A DNA stretch of 64,000 bases, taken from NCBI GenBank assembly GCA_963757115.1, contig CAVWQV010000014.1, positions 62,001 through 126,000 on the forward strand. Reading direction: 5' to 3'. Position 1 is the first letter of the stretch. Each line of letters begins with the position of its first letter. Position numbers and translations under genes: made by a program. Below the pieces are notes generated by a model, which saw only the letters and a program-made list of their open reading frames with translations, was not told where the DNA came from and did not search any database. The stretch comes from CAVWQV01 sp963757115 (GTDB lineage: Bacteria > Pseudomonadota > Alphaproteobacteria > Acetobacterales > Acetobacteraceae). Of this stretch, positions 60,311-64,000 are shown in pieces.

Positions 60311-61491
60311 TCGACGCCTACGAGATCGGCATCCGGCTCGCGCTGGAAAACGGGGTTTCCGAGGGACTCGCCGTCATTCGCCGCGATCTCGCAACTCTGG
60401 ACGCCGCGATCGCTCACTCCGCGGCCGGATTGCTGGCACTCCAGCAGCTCGCCTCCGACGTGGCTACGCCGACGTTGCCCGCCACGCGACCGCATACGCC
60501 CGTGATGCGGGCATTGTCCGTTCCAGTCGGCCCCGCTGCGGAGCCGACGCCCACGCCCGGAGCGGAGCCCGCGGTTGCGGCAAATACACCGTCCTCGGCC
60601 GAACCGCCGATCGTGTTGCCTGAACGGGAGCCATTGGCGCCAGCGGCAGCGGCACCGCCAAGCAAACCGCCTGATGCCCTACCTGTCTTACACTCCTTTC
60701 CGGCACCTCGCTCGGAGCCGTGGCAGCCCGCCTCTTTCCCTCCCGTCGCGCCGCGCGCTGAGCCCGCAAGTCCGCCTGCTCCACCACCTTCGGCCCAACC
60801 GAAGATCGTCATGGCGGCCCCACCCCCGGCCCCGCCGGAGATCGTCATAGCGGCGCCTCCGCCGAGGAGTAGCGCGCCTACACCCGGACCCGTGCAAGGT
60901 TCGACAAGCCCTTCCGCGCTGCCGCCAACACAAACTCGACCAATCCCTGCAAATGTGCCTCCGGCGAGGCCCTTATCCGCTGGGCCGAGTTCTCCAATTC
61001 CGGTGTCTCCGGCTCCGCGAGGCCCGGCTCTTCAGGTCCGGAATGCCGAGGCGATGGCGCTTGGGTCGAAGATTTCACCCCCGACATTTCCCCGGTCGGA
61101 CGGGGAGAAGCCGAGCGCTCCCCAACTCCTGACCCCTGCGGTTCCACCACCGTTGCCGGTCACAGCCGCTCCCATGAAGGGGAGCGATGCCCCCGCGTCG
61201 GCCGGTTTTCGCGTTGCCACGCACCATCATTCCGACGCGAAGGCGTCCCGCCGTCCGACGGCTCCGGTCGCCGCTCCGGCCCGCCGCGTGGAAGATGCCA
61301 AGTTCGCGGATTCGCAAGTCGCTTCGCAGTCTGTGAGCGCACATGGTGGCGCTCTCTACCTTGAAGGCGCGGCCATCGGGCGCTGGCTGGCGGATCAACT
61401 AGCCCGCGCGGCAAGCCGCCCGGCTTCGGGCAGCACGGGCTTTGACCCGCGGATCTCTCCCGTTTGGCCCGGGGCGCCTTACGGCGGCTAA
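60307..61491 (+). CDS. Short proline-rich protein at the tape-measure position
   Basis: This 394-residue protein has an N-terminal helical part (residues 1-50, IRLALENGVSEGLAVIRRDLAT, tape-measure-like). A very long proline/alanine-rich region at about residues 52-245 follows (about 60 prolines in 190 residues by hand count, with repeats such as PPPAPPEIVIAAPPP). A conserved-looking end is GALYLEGAAIGRWLADQLAR. There are no transmembrane helices. Position between the gp10-like and circularisation genes is that of the tape measure, which is normally longer and helical. The TTG start overlaps the previous stop (TTGA). Confidence 0.65.
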   Translation: MIDAYEIGIRLALENGVSEGLAVIRRDLATLDAAIAHSAAGLLALQQLASDVATPTLPATRPHTPVMRALSVPVGPAAEPTPTPGAEPAVAANTPSSAEPPIVLPEREPLAPAAAAPPSKPPDALPVLHSFPAPRSEPWQPASFPPVAPRAEPASPPAPPPSAQPKIVMAAPPPAPPEIVIAAPPPRSSAPTPGPVQGSTSPSALPPTQTRPIPANVPPARPLSAGPSSPIPVSPAPRGPALQVRNAEAMALGSKISPPTFPRSDGEKPSAPQLLTPAVPPPLPVTAAPMKGSDAPASAGFRVATHHHSDAKASRRPTAPVAAPARRVEDAKFADSQVASQSVSAHGGALYLEGAAIGRWLADQLARAASRPASGSTGFDPRISPVWPGAPYGG

Positions 61492-61563
61492 GGCCGACAA
61501 GCGTCCTTTGCAATTGCTCTTCATCTATTTGACCGCGATCACACCTAGTTGCAGGAGTGACTG

Positions 61564-62308
61564 ATGCCTGGCGTGACCATGATACTTGGTCCGGTCGTAT
61601 TCCAAGATTTCGAGGCCTGCGCCGGAATCCGCTTTGGCGGAGAGCAAAGGATCATCGTCCATAAGCTGCCGGGCGGCGACCGTGTCATCGACTGCCTTGG
61701 CCGGGACGATGCGGAAATAACCATGAACGGCACCTTCTCGGGACCGGACGGAACCCTTCGTGCGCGGGCGCTCGACGAACTTCGCGCCCAAGGGAGTGTG
61801 CTGGCTCTGACCTGGGACGTTTTTTTCTACAGCGTGGTCATCCGGGACTTCCAGGCGGACTATCGAAACAGTTTCTGGATCCCATATCGGCTAGTGTGCA
61901 CGGTACTCCGTGATGAGGCGGCCGCTTTGTTCGAAACGGCGCTTTCTCTTGCCGGATCGGTGGTGGGAGACATTGCCGCAGCGGCCAGCCAAACGCTGTC
62001 GGGAGTCGACTTCAGTGCAACGCAATCCGCCATCGCGGCTCCTGGCGCCATGACGCTGGGCACGGCGTCGTACAATCAAGCGACCGGCGCTATCGGCGAA
62101 TTCGAGCGCCAGCATCGGTTCGGACATGCCGGTTGTCGGAACGGCGTTGGGAGCGGCGTCCGCGACGCTCGGAACCACGAGCGACCCCGCCACGGGGGTG
62201 ATGGCCCTGACCTCTGCCACCAGCTCCGCAGGTCAGCTCGCAGCACTCGCGACAGCAAGCGGCTTCATCGGACGGGCGGGTATCAACCTGGCCAATGCGA
62301 GCACCTGA
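61564..62308 (+). pseudogene. DNA circularisation/tail protein N (one-base frameshift)
   Basis: The N-terminal half is typical of the DNA-circularisation-N domain: LGPVVFQDFEACAGIRFGGE, KLPGGDRVIDCLGRDDAEIT, WDVFFYSVVIRDFQADY and WIPYRLVCTVL. After TGAIGEFE the frame breaks; removing the C at 62107 continues ASIGSDMPVVGTALGAAS and ends at NLANAST-stop at 62308, a 247-residue protein. Uncorrected, translation runs through the next gene and gives a false fusion. It is Mu gp43-like in position. Confidence 0.75.
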
Positions 62309-62493
62309 TGCGCACTCTCGTGTCGACCGGCGGAAACCTCTTCCAGATCGCGGCGCAGCAACTCGGCGACGCCACCCAATGGATCCGTATCGCCCAACTC
62401 AATCAGCTTTCGGACCCAATGCTGACCGGCATCGTCACGTTGCTGCTGCCAGACGTGGATCCCACCGCGGGGGGAGGTGTTGCTGCTCAGTAG
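62308..62493 (+). CDS. Tail protein X (LysM-like)
   Basis: This 61-residue protein begins MRTLVSTGGNLFQIAAQQLGD and contains TQWIRIAQLNQLSDP, a LysM-type fold typical of gpX, which sits at the baseplate hub. Its ATG overlaps the stop of the circularisation gene (TGATG), and its 3' end overlaps the gpD-like gene by 17 bases. Confidence 0.85.
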   Translation: MRTLVSTGGNLFQIAAQQLGDATQWIRIAQLNQLSDPMLTGIVTLLLPDVDPTAGGGVAAQ

Positions 62494-63565
62494 CGCTCGC
62501 TTTCCGAGGGTCACCGTTCTGGCGAACGGGGTACCCGTTGCCGGAGTCATAGAAGCCCAGGTGCACTCCAACAACTACCGTGCAGCTGACCGTTTCTCAC
62601 TCGCCATATCGCTTTCAGCCGACCCGACGACTTTTCCGTCCTGGTCAGCCGCGCTGGACATCAGCATCGACATCCAAATGAGCCTTGATGGTGCAATCTT
62701 CACCAGCGTCTTTCAAGGTAGGGTCGACGTCGTCGAGATCGACGCAATTCAAGGCCTGCTGCGGGCGGAAGGACGGGACCTGACGGCGGCGCTGATCGAG
62801 AGCCGCACACAACAGACCTTTGCAAACCGGACATCGAGCGAAATTGCCACGATGTTCGCAGCGGAGCACGGCCTCACTGGTGCCATCACTCAAACGACGA
62901 CACCCGTCGGTCGCTACTACCAGAACGAACATGATCGCATCACGTTGGATCAGTTTAGCCGTGCCACAACCGAGTGGGACTTGCTGAGCTTTCTGGCCCA
63001 GCAGGAAGGTTTCGACGTGTTCGTGGTCGGCAGCACGCTGCATTTCCAGCCGCCTTCAGGCCCGGAGAACGCGCTCACGTTGACCTCCGCCTCGGTCATC
63101 GATCTGAGGCTTGAGCGAGCACTCACGCTGGCTCGCGACATCGAGGTGACCGTCAAGAGTTGGAACACCCGGCAACAAAGCGCATTCACCCAGACCGCTC
63201 GCTCTAGCGGGCGGCAACTACCGGGGCAAGGTCAGGGCGCGATGCGGCCGCAGCGTTTTGTCTATGTCCGGCCGAATTTAACGCCCGACCAAGCTCTCAA
63301 ACTTGCGCAGCAGAAGCTGGCCGAGCTTTCGAGGCATGAGAGAACCTTCGCTGCATCGATGCCGGGCGAATTGGCGCTGACGCCGCGCAGCGTTGTCACG
63401 TTGGTCGGCACAGGCTCGGACTTCGATCAAACCTATTTCGTCGACAGCATCGAGCGACATCTCCACGTGGAAACGGGCTTCTCGCAGCACATTCGCTGCA
63501 AGAACCTGGAACCGGCGTCCCAGGCGACGCCTCCGGCAGACATCGTGGCTGCTGTTACCGGCTGA
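62477..63565 (+). CDS. gpD-like tail hub (late control D) protein
   Basis: This 362-residue protein of the P2 gpD/Mu gp44 hub type has FPRVTVLANGVPVAGVIEAQ, a beta-rich first domain, GRYYQNEHDRITLDQFSRAT, WDLLSFLAQQEGFDVFVVG (a strong hub signature) and VTVKSWNTRQQ. It connects the tail tube to the spike. Confidence 0.88.
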   Translation: MLLLSSARFPRVTVLANGVPVAGVIEAQVHSNNYRAADRFSLAISLSADPTTFPSWSAALDISIDIQMSLDGAIFTSVFQGRVDVVEIDAIQGLLRAEGRDLTAALIESRTQQTFANRTSSEIATMFAAEHGLTGAITQTTTPVGRYYQNEHDRITLDQFSRATTEWDLLSFLAQQEGFDVFVVGSTLHFQPPSGPENALTLTSASVIDLRLERALTLARDIEVTVKSWNTRQQSAFTQTARSSGRQLPGQGQGAMRPQRFVYVRPNLTPDQALKLAQQKLAELSRHERTFAASMPGELALTPRSVVTLVGTGSDFDQTYFVDSIERHLHVETGFSQHIRCKNLEPASQATPPADIVAAVTG

Positions 63566-63592
63566 CTCGAGCCGGCGTTCGCAGGGGTAGGA

Positions 63593-64000
63593 ATGGAGCG
63601 CTTTGTGAACGCGCTGAAAGCGCACGCGGGTGCCTTGGATCAATCAGTCGGGCAGCCTCGCTTCGGAGTCGTGACGTCGGTGGACCCGGCTTCGGCCACT
63701 GCTCGGGTTCAGTTGCAGCCTGAGGCCATACTGACAGGCTGGCTGCCAATACTGTCCTCGTGGGTGGGCGCCGGATGGGGCATGGTCTGCCCGCCGTCGC
63801 CAGGCGATCAGGTCTTGGTGCTACCCCAAGAGGGGGACGCCGAACACGGCATCATTGTAGGACGGGCATTCAGCGATGCGCAGCGTCCCCCGCCAGCACC
63901 GGCCGGGGAGCTTTGGCTCGTCCACCAAGCCGGAAGCTCGCTCAAACTGACCAACGACGGGACGATCCAGGTGCAGGGAGACCTACACGTAAGCGGCGAC
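63593..64000 (+). CDS. Baseplate assembly protein V/spike (partial)
   Basis: The first 136 residues are visible. They are a gpV OB-fold domain (QPRFGVVTSVDPASATARVQ, WLPILSSWVGAGWGMVCPPS, GDQVLVLPQEGD, HGIIVGRAFSDAQRPPP), then the beginning of the beta-helix needle (LKLTNDGTIQVQGDLHVSG). GTAGGA precedes the ATG. It runs off the right edge. Confidence 0.93.
   Translation, partial: MERFVNALKAHAGALDQSVGQPRFGVVTSVDPASATARVQLQPEAILTGWLPILSSWVGAGWGMVCPPSPGDQVLVLPQEGDAEHGIIVGRAFSDAQRPPPAPAGELWLVHQAGSSLKLTNDGTIQVQGDLHVSGD

Larger units (their letters stand above)
50567..64000 (+). mobile_element. Prophage head and contractile-tail module (right end outside the window)
   Basis: Seventeen genes in one direction with small gaps or overlaps follow the Mu/P2-like order. 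They are terminase large subunit, portal, scaffold-like protein, major capsid, connector, tail completion, sheath, tube, chaperones with -1 frameshift, gp10-like, tape-measure position, circularisation protein, tail X, gpD and gpV. Integrase, repressor and lysis genes and attachment sites are not visible, so the element could be a prophage, a remnant or a domesticated particle. The left boundary is taken at the predicted terminase promoter. Confidence 0.85.

Overview
The window is high-GC DNA from an alphaproteobacterium, most likely Rhodospirillales/Acetobacteraceae. This is inferred from hopanoid genes, a Tat-exported polyamine-type binding protein, alphaproteobacterial gene neighbourhoods (accD-folC, gap-pgk-uvrB) and frequent GTG/TTG starts. 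There is no rRNA or tRNA gene and no CRISPR array.

Layout. 1-3.4 kb: hopanoid genes hpnC (partial), hpnB and hpnA on the minus strand and an hpnL-like gene on the plus strand. 3.4-7.4 kb: a tiny lipoprotein, a fluoride channel and a MarR/HlyD/DHA2 efflux operon. 7.4-21 kb: accessory genes, namely an RTX-type protein, SDR, MFS, CDF metal exporter, PDZ and YidB-like proteins, a very large cyclase/ATPase regulator, a B12-type radical SAM protein with a hydroxylase, and a wrecked membrane ATPase gene. 21-43 kb: a dense block of intact housekeeping genes (ndk, ABC-F, spermidine/putrescine-type ABC transporter, uvrC, folB, uvrB, pgk, gap, a transketolase-like gene, folC, accD). 43-50.5 kb: accessory genes including an XRE repressor with an operator-like palindrome, a DUF6362-like protein, an orphan solute-binding protein, a SARP-like regulator, a repeat-peptide/DUF6065 cassette and a pseudo-receiver. 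50.6-64 kb: a head-and-contractile-tail module (terminase, portal, capsid, sheath, tube, chaperones, baseplate) that runs off the right edge.

Most notable points. (1) A 55-residue peptide with two 19-residue repeats, kept at protein level but diverged at synonymous sites, sits between a good promoter and a perfect terminator-like hairpin and is followed by a DUF6065-like gene; it looks like a precursor-peptide cassette of unknown chemistry. (2) The transketolase beside gap-pgk is full length but lacks the catalytic Glu and most ThDP/Mg2+ residues, so it is probably a pseudoenzyme. (3) The tail-assembly chaperone has a canonical GGGAAAC -1 slippery site directly before its stop codon, in the right frame to make a G/GT fusion. 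(4) The tape-measure position holds a short, strongly proline-rich protein. (5) At least eight otherwise healthy genes carry exactly one extra (once one missing) base, none of them in the 21-43 kb housekeeping block; this is either clustered pseudogenisation or uneven sequence quality and should be settled before any of these genes is interpreted.
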